A DNA stretch of 64,000 nt, taken from contig CACXCB010000323.1 in assembly GCA_902766005.1 (NCBI GenBank), forward strand, positions 1 to 64,000, read 5' to 3'. Position numbers and translations under genes: made by a program. Positions within the stretch are counted from its first letter, which is position 1; every line of letters begins with the position of its first letter. Source of the DNA: an uncultured Erysipelotrichaceae bacterium (GTDB lineage: Bacteria > Bacillota_I > Bacilli_A > Erysipelotrichales > Erysipelotrichaceae). The notes below the pieces were generated by a model. That model saw only the letters and a list, made by a program, of their open reading frames with translations, was not told the origin of the DNA and searched no databases. Shown one piece after another: positions 25,133 through 33,838 of this stretch.

Positions 25133-27307
25133 ATGGCTGAGAAAAAAATTGCACCTACATTGACAAAAGGCGTCGCTAAAGTTCCGGTTGTCATGCAGCT
25201 TGAAGCATTGGAATGCGGTGCCGCTTCTCTTACAATGATCATGGCTTATTATGGCAAATGGGTTCCCTTGGAAGAAGTGCGTCTTACCTGCGGCGTATCC
25301 CGTGATGGCTCCAATGCCAAAAATATTTATCTTGCTGCACAGCACTACGGCTTTAAGGTCAAAGCGATGCGCATGTCACCGGAATCATTACAGACAAATG
25401 GGGAATTTCCATGCATCCTTCATTGGAACATGAATCACTTTGTAGTATTAGACGGATTCCGAGGGAAATATGCATATCTGAACGATCCCGCAAGAGGTAC
25501 GGTCAAAGTCACCATGGAGGAGTTTGATCATTCTTTTACCGGTATTGTCCTGATTCCTGAACCATCTGAAGATTTCCATCCGGATGGAAAAAGAAGAAGT
25601 ACCATTGATTTTGCCCGCAAGCGTTTGACCGGCGCAGGTGCCGCAGTTGCTTTTGTCATGCTGGCAACGGTAATTTCCTATCTTTTCGGCATTATCAATT
25701 CTGTGACTTCGCGCATTTTCATGGACCGTCTTTTAACCGGAAAGAATCCGGAATGGCTGTATCCGTTTCTGACGGTATTGATTGTTCTTGCGGTAATACA
25801 GATTACGGTTGCCTGGGTACAGGCAGTCTACTCTTTGAAAATCAACGGGAAGATGGCTGTTATCGGCAGTACAAGTTATATGTGGAAAGTATTGCATTTA
25901 CCGATGGAGTTCTTTTCCCAGCGCATGGCAGGAGATATCCAATCCAGACTTTCACTAAACAGTTCTATTGCCACAACGTTAGTCAATACATTTGCACCGG
26001 TGCTGTTAAATTCCGTCATGATGATATTTTATCTGGTACTGATGTTAAGACAAAGCCCGCTACTGACACTGGTCGGCATTTCTACATTGGTTCTGAATGC
26101 AATCCTTTCAAAGATTATTTCCGACAAGCGGATGAATGTGGCAAGGGTGCAGATGCGTGATGCAGGAATGATGGAAGCAACTGCAGTTTCCGGCATTGAA
26201 ATGATTGAAACCATCAAGGCAAGCGGTGCCGAAAACGGCTTCTTCCAGAAATGGGCAGGACATCAGGCAGCAGTCAATTCCCAATCCGTGGAAGCTGCCA
26301 AAACCCAGCAGACGATCGGTATTCTTCCGGCTTTTGTCGCAACAGTTGCGAACTATGCCGTATTGGTTCTCGGTGTATGGCTGACCATGCAGGGAAAATT
26401 CACTCTCGGTGCAGTCATGATGTTCCAGGGATTCCTCAGCTCCTTCATGTCTCCGGCGATGACACTTGTTAATGCAGGACAGACAATCCAGGAGATGCGT
26501 ACCCAGATGGAAAGGGTGGAAGATGTCATGGAGTATCCCGATGATGTGAATTTCACAAACCAGACTGATACAGAAACACTTAAAAAGCTGAGTGGTACCA
26601 TTGAGTTAAAAAATATTACATTTGGTTACTCCCGTCTGGCAGAACCTCTGATTAAAGATTTTTCACTTTCCATGAAAACCGGAGACCGTATTGCATTAGT
26701 CGGTGCATCCGGTTGCGGAAAGTCTACAATTTCCAAACTTATCTCAGGCATGTATCAGCCATGGAGCGGCGAGATCCTTTTTGATGGCAAGCCACGCAGT
26801 GCTTATCCGCGTGATGTCATGACCGGATCTCTTGCCGTGGTTGATCAGGATATCATTCTTTTTGAAGATACGATCGAAAACAACATCAAGATGTGGGATG
26901 ACACCATCATGGATTTTGAAGTTATATTAGCTGCCAGGGATGCACAGATCCACGAGGATATCATGCAGATGCCGGGCGGGTATCGGCATAAGCTGAATTC
27001 CGGCGGAAGAAATCTCTCCGGCGGACAAAGACAGCGTTTGGAGATTGCTCGTGTACTGGCGCAGGATCCTACCATTATTATTCTGGATGAGGCTACCAGT
27101 GCATTAGATGCGAAAACGGAATATGAAGTTGTCAATGCGATTAAAGATCGCGGAATTACATGTATCGTGATTGCACACAGGCTTTCTACCGTGCGTGATT
27201 GTGATGAAATCATTGTGCTTGATCACGGCAATGTTGTTGAACGCGGTAAACACGAAGATCTGATCCGTAAAGGCGGAGCCTATGCAGATCTGGTCACAAA
27301 TGAATAG
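25133..27307 (+). CDS. C39 peptidase-containing ABC exporter (PCAT)
   Basis: 724-residue peptidase/permease/ATPase of the NHLP bacteriocin export type. The C39 peptidase (1-135) has its catalytic Cys28 in MQLEALECGAASL, His in ILHWNMNHFVVLDG and Asp in AYLNDPARG; it cleaves leaders after double glycine. Residues about 160-440 form a six-helix permease. The ATPase has GASGCGKSTISKL, LSGGQRQRLEIARVLA and IIILDEATSALD. It should process and export the small protein encoded at 29519. Coupled to the HlyD-like gene upstream; the second ABC gene follows after 11 nt with AGGAGGAAAG. Confidence 0.94.
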   Translation: MAEKKIAPTLTKGVAKVPVVMQLEALECGAASLTMIMAYYGKWVPLEEVRLTCGVSRDGSNAKNIYLAAQHYGFKVKAMRMSPESLQTNGEFPCILHWNMNHFVVLDGFRGKYAYLNDPARGTVKVTMEEFDHSFTGIVLIPEPSEDFHPDGKRRSTIDFARKRLTGAGAAVAFVMLATVISYLFGIINSVTSRIFMDRLLTGKNPEWLYPFLTVLIVLAVIQITVAWVQAVYSLKINGKMAVIGSTSYMWKVLHLPMEFFSQRMAGDIQSRLSLNSSIATTLVNTFAPVLLNSVMMIFYLVLMLRQSPLLTLVGISTLVLNAILSKIISDKRMNVARVQMRDAGMMEATAVSGIEMIETIKASGAENGFFQKWAGHQAAVNSQSVEAAKTQQTIGILPAFVATVANYAVLVLGVWLTMQGKFTLGAVMMFQGFLSSFMSPAMTLVNAGQTIQEMRTQMERVEDVMEYPDDVNFTNQTDTETLKKLSGTIELKNITFGYSRLAEPLIKDFSLSMKTGDRIALVGASGCGKSTISKLISGMYQPWSGEILFDGKPRSAYPRDVMTGSLAVVDQDIILFEDTIENNIKMWDDTIMDFEVILAARDAQIHEDIMQMPGGYRHKLNSGGRNLSGGQRQRLEIARVLAQDPTIIILDEATSALDAKTEYEVVNAIKDRGITCIVIAHRLSTVRDCDEIIVLDHGNVVERGKHEDLIRKGGAYADLVTNE

Positions 27308-27318
27308 GAGGAAAGAAA

Positions 27319-29502
27319 ATGGGATGGTTTGAAAATCAAATCCAGGACAGGCGTGATGCCGACCAACAGCTCCTTGAGGATTCTTTTCTCCGCATTGCAA
27401 GTGTGATCATGGGTGAGGAAAGCGCTGAACGCATTGCAGACGACAGAATCATCACCAAAAATGCGATCGATGAAATACTGAAGTATTATCATTATAAATC
27501 TTCAGATCTGCCGGAGAATATACAGGATCCAAATGAACAGCTGGATTACTGCCTGCGTCCCCATGGCATGATGTATCGCTCCATAGAATTGAAAAAAGGG
27601 TGGTATAAAGATGCCTACGGACCTGTTCTTGCCTTCTATAAAGAGGGTGGAAACCCTGTTGCTCTGCTGCCGGGAGCAGTTTATGGATATTATTTCAAAG
27701 ATAATGCAGGTAAGAGTATACATCTGAATGGGGAGACAGAGAAACTGTTCGATACCGATGCAATATGCTTCTATCGTCCTCTTCCTTTAAGAAAGATCGG
27801 CATACCGGATTTACTGCTGTATATGAAGAGGTGTGTATCTACCAGTGATATGATCATGATCGTATTTGCGGCAATCTCTGTATCAGGGGTAGGACTGCTG
27901 ATACCTCGTCTGACGAAAGCTTTAAGCGGACCTGTCCTTGCAAGCGGACAAAGCAGGGCATTAATCGGTATTGCGATTTCCCTGGTTTGTATCTCTTTAT
28001 CCACACAATTGTTTTCTTCGGTGAATGCCATGGTAAGCAGCCGTTTGGAATCTAAGACATCTCTCGGTGTTCAGGCATCGATGATGATGCGTCTGATGTC
28101 CTTGCCGGCAAGTTTTTTCAGACAATACAGTCCGGGAGAATTGAAAAGCAGATCCATGTCGGTGAATATGCTTTGTTCAATGCTGCTGGGCATGGTAATG
28201 ACAACGGGATTAACAAGTCTTACATCGCTCTTGTATGTTACCCAGATCTTCCGGTTTGCCCCGATGCTTGTTATTCCTTCGCTGATTATCGTTTTGGTGA
28301 CAGTTGGTTTTTCCATTGTGACAACTTTTGTGCAGGCGGATATCAACCGTAGAAAAATGGAACATTCCGCAAAAGAATCCGGCATGAGTTATTCGATGAT
28401 TTCCGGTATACAAAAGATCAAACTTGCCGGTGCAGAAAAACGAATCTTTGCAAGATGGCTGGGTCTGTACGCTGAAGGTGCAGAACTTACGTATAATACG
28501 CCAATGTTTCTCAGGGCAAACTATGCTATCAGTTCCGGTATCTCTGTATTTTCTTCCGTTATTCTGTATTATCTTGCCATAAAAGGCGGTCTGAATCCGT
28601 CTTCGTATTTTGCTTTTACGGCAGCTTACGGATCCTTGATGGGGGCTTTCTCTACATTGGCAGGAACAGCGATGACGGCTGCACAGATCAGGCCGATTCT
28701 GGAAATGGCTGAACCGTTTTTGAAAGCGGAACCGGAGATTCAGGAAAAGAAGGAAATTGTCACTAACCTGAATGGAGCAGTGGAACTCAGCCATGTCAGC
28801 TTCCGGTATGATGAGGATTCACCGTATATCTTGAATGATCTATCTCTTAAGATTAAACCCGGTGAATATGTAGCGATTGTCGGCAGAACAGGCTGTGGAA
28901 AATCAACACTTATGCGACTGCTTCTCGGCTTTGAAAAACCGGAAAAAGGTGCTGTCTACTATGACGGCAAGGATATTGAAAGACTGGATTTAGGATCTTT
29001 GCGCAGAAGGATCGGCACAGTCATGCAGCAGAGCGGTTTATTCCAAGGTGATATTTATTCCAATATTGTTCTTACCTCTCCAGGCCTTCCCGTAGAAGAA
29101 GCATGGGATGCAGCCGAAAAAGCAGGCATTGCCGATGATATCCGTGCCATGCCGATGGGCATGTATACAATGGTATCAGAGGGCGGAGGAGGAATCTCCG
29201 GCGGCCAGAAACAGCGTCTGATGATCGCCAGAGCAATTGCACCGAAACCTAAGATTCTGTTCTTTGATGAAGCAACAAGCGCTCTTGATAATAAGACACA
29301 GAAGCAGGTTTCCGAAGCATTGGATGCGATGGGCTGTACTCGTGTGGTGATTGCCCACAGGCTTTCTACGATCCGCCATTGCGATCGTATCCTTGTCCTT
29401 GAAGGAGGACGGATTATTGAGGATGGTAGTTATGATGAACTATTGGAAAAAGGCGGATACTTCGCTGATCTTGTATCACGACAGCGAGTGGATAATGAAT
29501 AA
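27319..29502 (+). CDS. NHLP-type bacteriocin export ABC permease/ATPase
   Basis: 727-residue partner ABC protein. Residues 1-165 form the family's N-terminal cytoplasmic region, which carries no C39 Cys-His-Asp set; about 175-450 is the transmembrane part (SASMMMRLMSLPASFFRQYSPGEL is the coupling region, shown here as seen with one residue uncertain); the ATPase has GRTGCGKSTLMRLLLG, ISGGQKQRLMIARAIA and ILFFDEATSALD. Such proteins pair with a PCAT to export one peptide family. The precursor gene follows 16 nt downstream. Confidence 0.92.
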   Translation: MGWFENQIQDRRDADQQLLEDSFLRIASVIMGEESAERIADDRIITKNAIDEILKYYHYKSSDLPENIQDPNEQLDYCLRPHGMMYRSIELKKGWYKDAYGPVLAFYKEGGNPVALLPGAVYGYYFKDNAGKSIHLNGETEKLFDTDAICFYRPLPLRKIGIPDLLLYMKRCVSTSDMIMIVFAAISVSGVGLLIPRLTKALSGPVLASGQSRALIGIAISLVCISLSTQLFSSVNAMVSSRLESKTSLGVQASMMMRLMSLPASFFRQYSPGELKSRSMSVNMLCSMLLGMVMTTGLTSLTSLLYVTQIFRFAPMLVIPSLIIVLVTVGFSIVTTFVQADINRRKMEHSAKESGMSYSMISGIQKIKLAGAEKRIFARWLGLYAEGAELTYNTPMFLRANYAISSGISVFSSVILYYLAIKGGLNPSSYFAFTAAYGSLMGAFSTLAGTAMTAAQIRPILEMAEPFLKAEPEIQEKKEIVTNLNGAVELSHVSFRYDEDSPYILNDLSLKIKPGEYVAIVGRTGCGKSTLMRLLLGFEKPEKGAVYYDGKDIERLDLGSLRRRIGTVMQQSGLFQGDIYSNIVLTSPGLPVEEAWDAAEKAGIADDIRAMPMGMYTMVSEGGGGISGGQKQRLMIARAIAPKPKILFFDEATSALDNKTQKQVSEALDAMGCTRVVIAHRLSTIRHCDRILVLEGGRIIEDGSYDELLEKGGYFADLVSRQRVDNE

Positions 29503-29518
29503 GGAAAGGAGAAAATCT

Positions 29519-29788
29519 ATGAAAACTGTAAAAGAAGGTATTGAATTAAACCTGGATGATCTGATGAAAGTTGCCGGAGGAACAGGAAATTCTAAAGAGA
29601 CAATGCGCATTGAAGTTGATGAGCTGGATCTGATTGCCGGCGGTACAGGTATTGACTGGGGCGATCCTTCAAAGCTTCCGTATACATGTCCTATATGTAA
29701 TGCGGTTATGACAACCAAAGAAGAAGTACTTTCGCATATGACTGCTGAAGTGTCAAAAGCCATGCAAATAAATCCATCTAAGATATAG
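29519..29788 (+). CDS. Secreted peptide precursor with two tandem double-glycine leaders
   Basis: 89 residues. Two leader units repeat with a 21-residue period: IELNLDDLMKVAGGTG (GG at 20-21) and IEVDELDLIAGGTG (GG at 41-42). Each has the acidic/hydrophobic helix and AGG expected by a C39 peptidase. The part after the second GG is 47 residues: DWGDPSKLPYTCPICNAV, then MTTKEEVLSHM and a lysine-bearing tail. C57, C60 and H73 reproduce the first three ligands of a C2H2 zinc finger; the fourth is missing. AAGGAAAGGAGAAAATCT precedes the ATG. The cassette encodes no lanthipeptide, radical SAM or cyclodehydratase enzyme, so the product is probably unmodified. A 15-bp terminator follows. Family unknown to me. 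Confidence 0.82.
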   Translation: MKTVKEGIELNLDDLMKVAGGTGNSKETMRIEVDELDLIAGGTGIDWGDPSKLPYTCPICNAVMTTKEEVLSHMTAEVSKAMQINPSKI

Positions 29789-29838
29789 CAGTGGATGAGA
29801 CTGCGGAAGAGGTTTTCAAAGAAGTCCAAAAGAAGATC

Positions 29839-29875
29839 AATAAAAGCCTATGGGGTTGAACCATAGGCTTTTATT
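29839..29875. terminator. Strong bidirectional terminator
   Basis: Perfect 15-bp stem (AATAAAAGCCTATGG with its complement) around GGTTGAA. It ends the export cassette on the plus strand and the nucleotidyltransferase gene on the minus strand. Confidence 0.9.
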
Positions 29876-29887
29876 AACAATGATTTT

Positions 29888-30793
29888 TTACCACAGCTGA
29901 TCAGGATAGATGCCGTCGTCTTTCATCTTCTGGATTCTTGCGACAACACTCGGCTTATCTTCACGATACGTAACGCCGAACCATTTATCCTTGGATGCAA
30001 GTACCTTGACAGAGCATTTCTTATCTCTGACAAGATCACCGATTGCGGTTGGGATAACGTGCTCGCACTTCATCGGATTTTCTTTGATTGCCTTTTCAAG
30101 ATACGAAGCAAAGATTGGCTCGCAATCATCGAAGATCTTCGGTGTGAAGCCCCAGAAGTTCATGGAAACGAGTGTATCATCTTCAAGCGGTTTCCATTCT
30201 TCGCCATCGAGATATACCGGCTTGCCTTCCTGTAAAGCAATTTTCTGAATTTCTGTGATGGCTGTCAGATAGCCGTTTTCATTCTTTTCACAGATGCCTC
30301 TTGTAACGGTTCCGTTTTCTGTCAGGGTATTGATGCATGGATAGCCAACCATTGCATAATTGCCGTCGGATACTTCTGTCGTCAGATAATTGTAGATGAC
30401 TTTGTAAGCATCTTTGCCATAGAAGTCATCGGCATTGATGATCGCAAACGGTTCATTGACGACACCTTTGCAAGCTAACAGGGCATGCGTTGTTCCCCAA
30501 GGTTTTTCTCTTCCTTCAGGAACTTCAATTCCTTCCGGAATATTCTGCATATCCTGATAAGCAAAAGCAACTTCCATATGCTGGGATATTTTGTCTGTCA
30601 GCGCTTTTCTGAATGCTTCTTCATGTTCTTTGCGGATAATTAAAACGACTTTTTCGAAACCTGCTTCTTTTGCATCATAGATGGAGAATTCAATGATCGG
30701 CTCTCCGTGATTTCCAACGCCGTCAATCTGTTTCATTCCTCCGTAGCGGCTTCCCATGCCGGCGGCAAGAATGACCAATGTTGGTTTCTTCAT
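29888..30793 (-). CDS. Sugar nucleotidyltransferase
   Basis: 301-residue NTP-transferase. The nucleotide-binding N-terminus is LVILAAGMGSRYGGMKQID, followed by GEPIIEFSIYDAKEAGF; the metal-binding Asp is in AIINADDFYG. It joins a sugar phosphate to a nucleotide to give an NDP-sugar; GalU-like but divergent (the region after GSRYGG lacks the usual LPxTKxxPK form), so the sugar is not assigned. CAGGAGGAAAAG precedes the ATG. Single gene, in opposite orientation to the cassette. Confidence 0.83.
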   Translation of the reverse strand: MKKPTLVILAAGMGSRYGGMKQIDGVGNHGEPIIEFSIYDAKEAGFEKVVLIIRKEHEEAFRKALTDKISQHMEVAFAYQDMQNIPEGIEVPEGREKPWGTTHALLACKGVVNEPFAIINADDFYGKDAYKVIYNYLTTEVSDGNYAMVGYPCINTLTENGTVTRGICEKNENGYLTAITEIQKIALQEGKPVYLDGEEWKPLEDDTLVSMNFWGFTPKIFDDCEPIFASYLEKAIKENPMKCEHVIPTAIGDLVRDKKCSVKVLASKDKWFGVTYREDKPSVVARIQKMKDDGIYPDQLW

Positions 30794-30869
30794 GATAATT
30801 CTTTTCCTCCTGAATTACTGTGCTATCATTATACATCTTTTCAGAAATGTTTGGCTAAAAAGAAAGAGA

Positions 30870-30885
30870 TGCTATAATGGATGGG
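30870..30885 (+). promoter_or_regulatory. Leaderless extended -10 promoter of the cell-wall-repeat protein
   Basis: TG-C-TATAAT-N7-ATG, a consensus extended -10 seven bases before the ATG at 30886. An earlier ATG at 30877 overlaps the hexamer itself and cannot be the start. GGATGGG in the spacer could act weakly as a ribosome binding site if transcription began earlier. Confidence 0.5.
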
Positions 30886-32655
30886 ATGAAAAAGACAGTT
30901 AGATTCATATTAATAGCTGTATTTGCGATAGTCTGTTGCGGATTCAGCTTGTCAGATTTTGATTTAAGCCAGCTGGCTGCCTATGAAAAACCATATGGCG
31001 GACAGTCATTTACCGCATGTAAAATATCCGGGGAGAATTACGGAATAAATAAGACATATGAGGACTATACACTGATCGATTATGAGGGATCGGCACAATA
31101 CCAATATATTAAAGCACATATGACGGTTGATCCAAAGACCGGTCTTTTGTATGATGAAGACGGTTTTATCGGTGTTGCACTTGGGTATAATTTCGGTAAT
31201 ATCGGTTCAAGATATTACATGATACTAGATACCGGAAATATTATTCCGGTGATAAAAATTGATGCCAAGGCCAGTAAGGATGCTTCTGACGGATGTAAGG
31301 GAAATAATGAAGATTTACAAGATGTCATCGAATTTGTGATTGATACCGAAAAGGCAAAAAAGTTCTTCGGCTCATCCAATGGCTATGCTTCTAACGGCAA
31401 TTTCAACAACTACAAGTATTTCAGAGGAAACATCAAAGCTATCGAAAAAGTGCCCGGCTACAGTGTGACTTCCAAATATGACGGTTGGGTCACGGAAGGA
31501 AACCGCACTTACTACTATCTCAATCAGAAAAGAATAACCGGCTGGTTCAAAGACAGCAACAAATGGTACTACTTTGACAAAGAAGGCATCATGCAAAAAG
31601 GATGGCTCAAAAATAACGGAAAGTGGTATTACTTGAATACAGACGGAACGATGGCTGTCGGCTGGAAAAAAGTCAGTAACGTTTGGTATTACCTGAATGG
31701 CTCTGGAGCTATGGAGACAGGATGGATCAAACAGGGAAATACATGGTACTTCTTAAAATCATCCGGTGCAATGGCAACCGGATGGCTGTTACGAGGCAGC
31801 ACGTGGTATTACCTAGACAGCAGCGGTGCAATGGTCACAGGCACACAAACCATTCAGAATAAAACGTATCTGTTTAATGATTCCGGTGCAATGCATACCG
31901 GATGGCTGCAGACAGATGGCACATGGTATTACTATAATTCTTCCGGTGCGATGGCAACCGGCTGGCAGGCGGTCGGAAATACATGGTATTACTTTGATAC
32001 AGACGGAACGATGGCTGTCGGCTGGAAAAAAGTCAGTAACGTTTGGTATTACCTGAATGGCTCTGGAGCTATGGCGACAGGATGGATCAAACAGGGAAAT
32101 ACATGGTACTTCTTAAAATCATCCGGTGCAATGGCAACCGGCTGGCAGGCGGTCGGAAATACATGGTATTACTTCGATACAGACGGAAGAATGCTGACAG
32201 GCTGGCAGAAAGTCGGCAAACAATGGTACTATATGAATCCATCCGGATCCATGGCGACAGGGTGGAAGAAGATCAATGGTACGTGGTACTATTTAAATCC
32301 ATCCGGTTCCATGAAAACCGGCTGGCTGAAAAAGGGTGATACATGGTATTACCTGAAAGGTTCCGGCGCGATGGCTACCGGTTGGCAACAGGTAGGAAAC
32401 CATACATATTATTTCAATGATTCCGGAGCGATGGTGACAGGCGTATGGCAAATCGGTGAGCACTATTATTACTTCAACAGTTCCGGTGAGATGACAACCG
32501 GCTGGCAGAAGATCAGAAACCATAATGGCGATACCAAGTGGTATTACATGAATGAAAAAGGCGAAATGCAGGCAGGCTGGATTGAGGTTGACGGTAAATC
32601 CTATTATCTGAATCCGGATGGCTCGTGGAATGAAGAAGGAAATCCTGAAGAATAA
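30886..32655 (+). CDS. Secreted protein with about 18 choline-binding-type repeats
   Basis: 589 residues. A signal peptide (KKTVRFILIAVFAIVCCGFS) leads to a roughly 180-residue N-terminal domain with LGYNFGNIGSRYYMIL and DTGNIIPVIKIDAKASKDA, which looks like a 3D/double-psi barrel type fold but is not securely assigned. From about residue 197 there are 18 to 19 repeats of about 20 residues (TWYYLNSSGAMATGW pattern), the cell-wall binding repeats that attach proteins to choline or related wall polymers. Extracellular, wall-bound. Repeats are nearly identical at DNA level in places. Terminator follows; the lysozyme gene is next. Confidence 0.88.
   Translation: MKKTVRFILIAVFAIVCCGFSLSDFDLSQLAAYEKPYGGQSFTACKISGENYGINKTYEDYTLIDYEGSAQYQYIKAHMTVDPKTGLLYDEDGFIGVALGYNFGNIGSRYYMILDTGNIIPVIKIDAKASKDASDGCKGNNEDLQDVIEFVIDTEKAKKFFGSSNGYASNGNFNNYKYFRGNIKAIEKVPGYSVTSKYDGWVTEGNRTYYYLNQKRITGWFKDSNKWYYFDKEGIMQKGWLKNNGKWYYLNTDGTMAVGWKKVSNVWYYLNGSGAMETGWIKQGNTWYFLKSSGAMATGWLLRGSTWYYLDSSGAMVTGTQTIQNKTYLFNDSGAMHTGWLQTDGTWYYYNSSGAMATGWQAVGNTWYYFDTDGTMAVGWKKVSNVWYYLNGSGAMATGWIKQGNTWYFLKSSGAMATGWQAVGNTWYYFDTDGRMLTGWQKVGKQWYYMNPSGSMATGWKKINGTWYYLNPSGSMKTGWLKKGDTWYYLKGSGAMATGWQQVGNHTYYFNDSGAMVTGVWQIGEHYYYFNSSGEMTTGWQKIRNHNGDTKWYYMNEKGEMQAGWIEVDGKSYYLNPDGSWNEEGNPEE
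31473..32637 (+). repeat. Tandem 60-nt cell-wall-binding repeats with a 360-nt duplication
   Basis: The coding repeats have a 60-nt period. The block 31636-31780 recurs at 31996-32140, exactly 360 nt (six repeats) downstream, with one difference in the central 60-nt unit; another run near 31950-32000 recurs near 32130-32180. Such identity indicates recent duplication or gene conversion and a locus prone to change in repeat number. Confidence 0.85.
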
Positions 32656-32659
32656 AATA

Positions 32660-32690
32660 ACAAAAGGGGCATGGATTGTCCCTTTTGTTT
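32660..32690 (+). terminator. Terminator of the cell-wall-repeat gene
   Basis: CAAAAGGG and CCCTTTTG around an 11-nt loop, followed by TTTTC. Confidence 0.75.
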
Positions 32691-32766
32691 TCATGCATGT
32701 ACTCTGCTTTTTTCAAAAAAGTGCTGAGATTTGCCAGTTTTGGAAGAATGTTGTAGGATATAGGGC

Positions 32767-33774
32767 ATGGTAGAAACGTTAAACAGGAAAATATATTTGA
32801 TTGTGGCACTGCTTATCCTTTTTGGCCTTGGAACAGGCTATATACTGTGTGAAAAGGATGCAAGGGTAAAAGAAGAAAAAAGAGAAGCATACAAGGAAGT
32901 GTATGATGCATTGCAGATCGATGTCGAAGAATTGGTAGGAGAGTATGGTGAAGATATCAATGTGCAGGATTTTGTCAAATCCTCTGTGGGAGATTTGACA
33001 ATAGAAGAGGATATCGATCCCGACAAGCCGGGAGATTACATTGTTACATTTATTCTTTCCGATACGGAAGAGCAGTTTGATCAGGAAGTCGAAAAGAAGA
33101 CAAAAAGAATATTTACAGTAGAAGATACGCAATACCCCGAGATCGAAATTGATCAGGAAGAGATTCTGATCCGTCAGGGAACGGAAACAGATCTAAAGGA
33201 AAATGTTCTTTCGGCAACCGATCCGGTTGATGGCGATGTGGAATTTGCGATTGAAAGCGAGCTGGATATAGATACACCCGGTGAATACGAAGCAAAGGTC
33301 GTTGCTACAGACAAAAACGGCAATTCATCCGAAAAAACCTTTATGGTAAATGTCAAAGCCAAGCCTTCCCTGAATGCGGCATTTGATCAGATTTATGATT
33401 ACATCACACAAGAGATGGGTCTTAACAGTGCGGCAGCTTGCGGGATTCTCGCAAATATACGCAGGGAATCTTCCTTCAGCCCGACCGCCGGTACATCCTA
33501 TTACGGCCTGTGCCAATGGGGCGGGGGAAGAAGAGCCAACCTGCAAAGCTGGTGCGGGGCAAACGGATATGATTATACAACAATCAAAGGCCAGCTTGCC
33601 TTTATGGATCATGAGCTGAATACCTCCTATACAACCTGCCTGAATCTTCTGAAAGAAGTCGAAGACACGGAAGACGGTGCATATGAAGCAGCTTTGATCT
33701 TCGTCAGAAGATATGAAGGAGCAGCCAGTGCCGGCGACAGAGCATCATTGGCAAAAACTTACTTCAATTTATAA
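32767..33774 (+). CDS. Membrane-anchored lysozyme with phage-tail-lysozyme domain
   Basis: 335 residues. One N-terminal transmembrane helix (about 8-28) anchors the protein outside the cell. A charged stalk (35-115) and an Ig-like beta domain (about 118-200; EIEIDQEEILIRQGTETDL, DKNGNSSEKTFMVNV) lead to the C-terminal phage-tail lysozyme-type domain: GILANIRRESSFSPTA with the catalytic Glu, SYYGLCQWGGGRRANL and GQLAFMDHEL. It probably cuts peptidoglycan during wall growth. No clear ribosome binding site; TGTAGGAT ends 7 nt before the ATG, another possible leaderless start. Follows the cell-wall-repeat gene. Confidence 0.87.
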   Translation: MVETLNRKIYLIVALLILFGLGTGYILCEKDARVKEEKREAYKEVYDALQIDVEELVGEYGEDINVQDFVKSSVGDLTIEEDIDPDKPGDYIVTFILSDTEEQFDQEVEKKTKRIFTVEDTQYPEIEIDQEEILIRQGTETDLKENVLSATDPVDGDVEFAIESELDIDTPGEYEAKVVATDKNGNSSEKTFMVNVKAKPSLNAAFDQIYDYITQEMGLNSAAACGILANIRRESSFSPTAGTSYYGLCQWGGGRRANLQSWCGANGYDYTTIKGQLAFMDHELNTSYTTCLNLLKEVEDTEDGAYEAALIFVRRYEGAASAGDRASLAKTYFNL

Positions 33775-33803
33775 AAAATAATGACTATGATTTGTTCCTT
33801 GCA

Positions 33804-33812
33804 TGATATACT
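33804..33812 (+). promoter_or_regulatory. Extended -10 promoter of the TelA gene
   Basis: TG-A-TATACT 26 nt upstream of the ATG, giving a short leader that contains AGAAGGAG. Confidence 0.45.
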
Positions 33813-33838
33813 ATTTATGATTAAGAAGGAGTAGAAAA

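Noticed and set aside
32043-32339. Alternative-frame open reading frames within the cell-wall repeats
   Set aside because: Periodic repeats keep every frame open; only the signal-peptide-bearing frame fits a protein family.
31473-32637. Regular 60-nt repeats considered as a CRISPR or minisatellite array
   Set aside because: The repeats are coding, have no unique spacers, and translate to the known wall-binding repeat.
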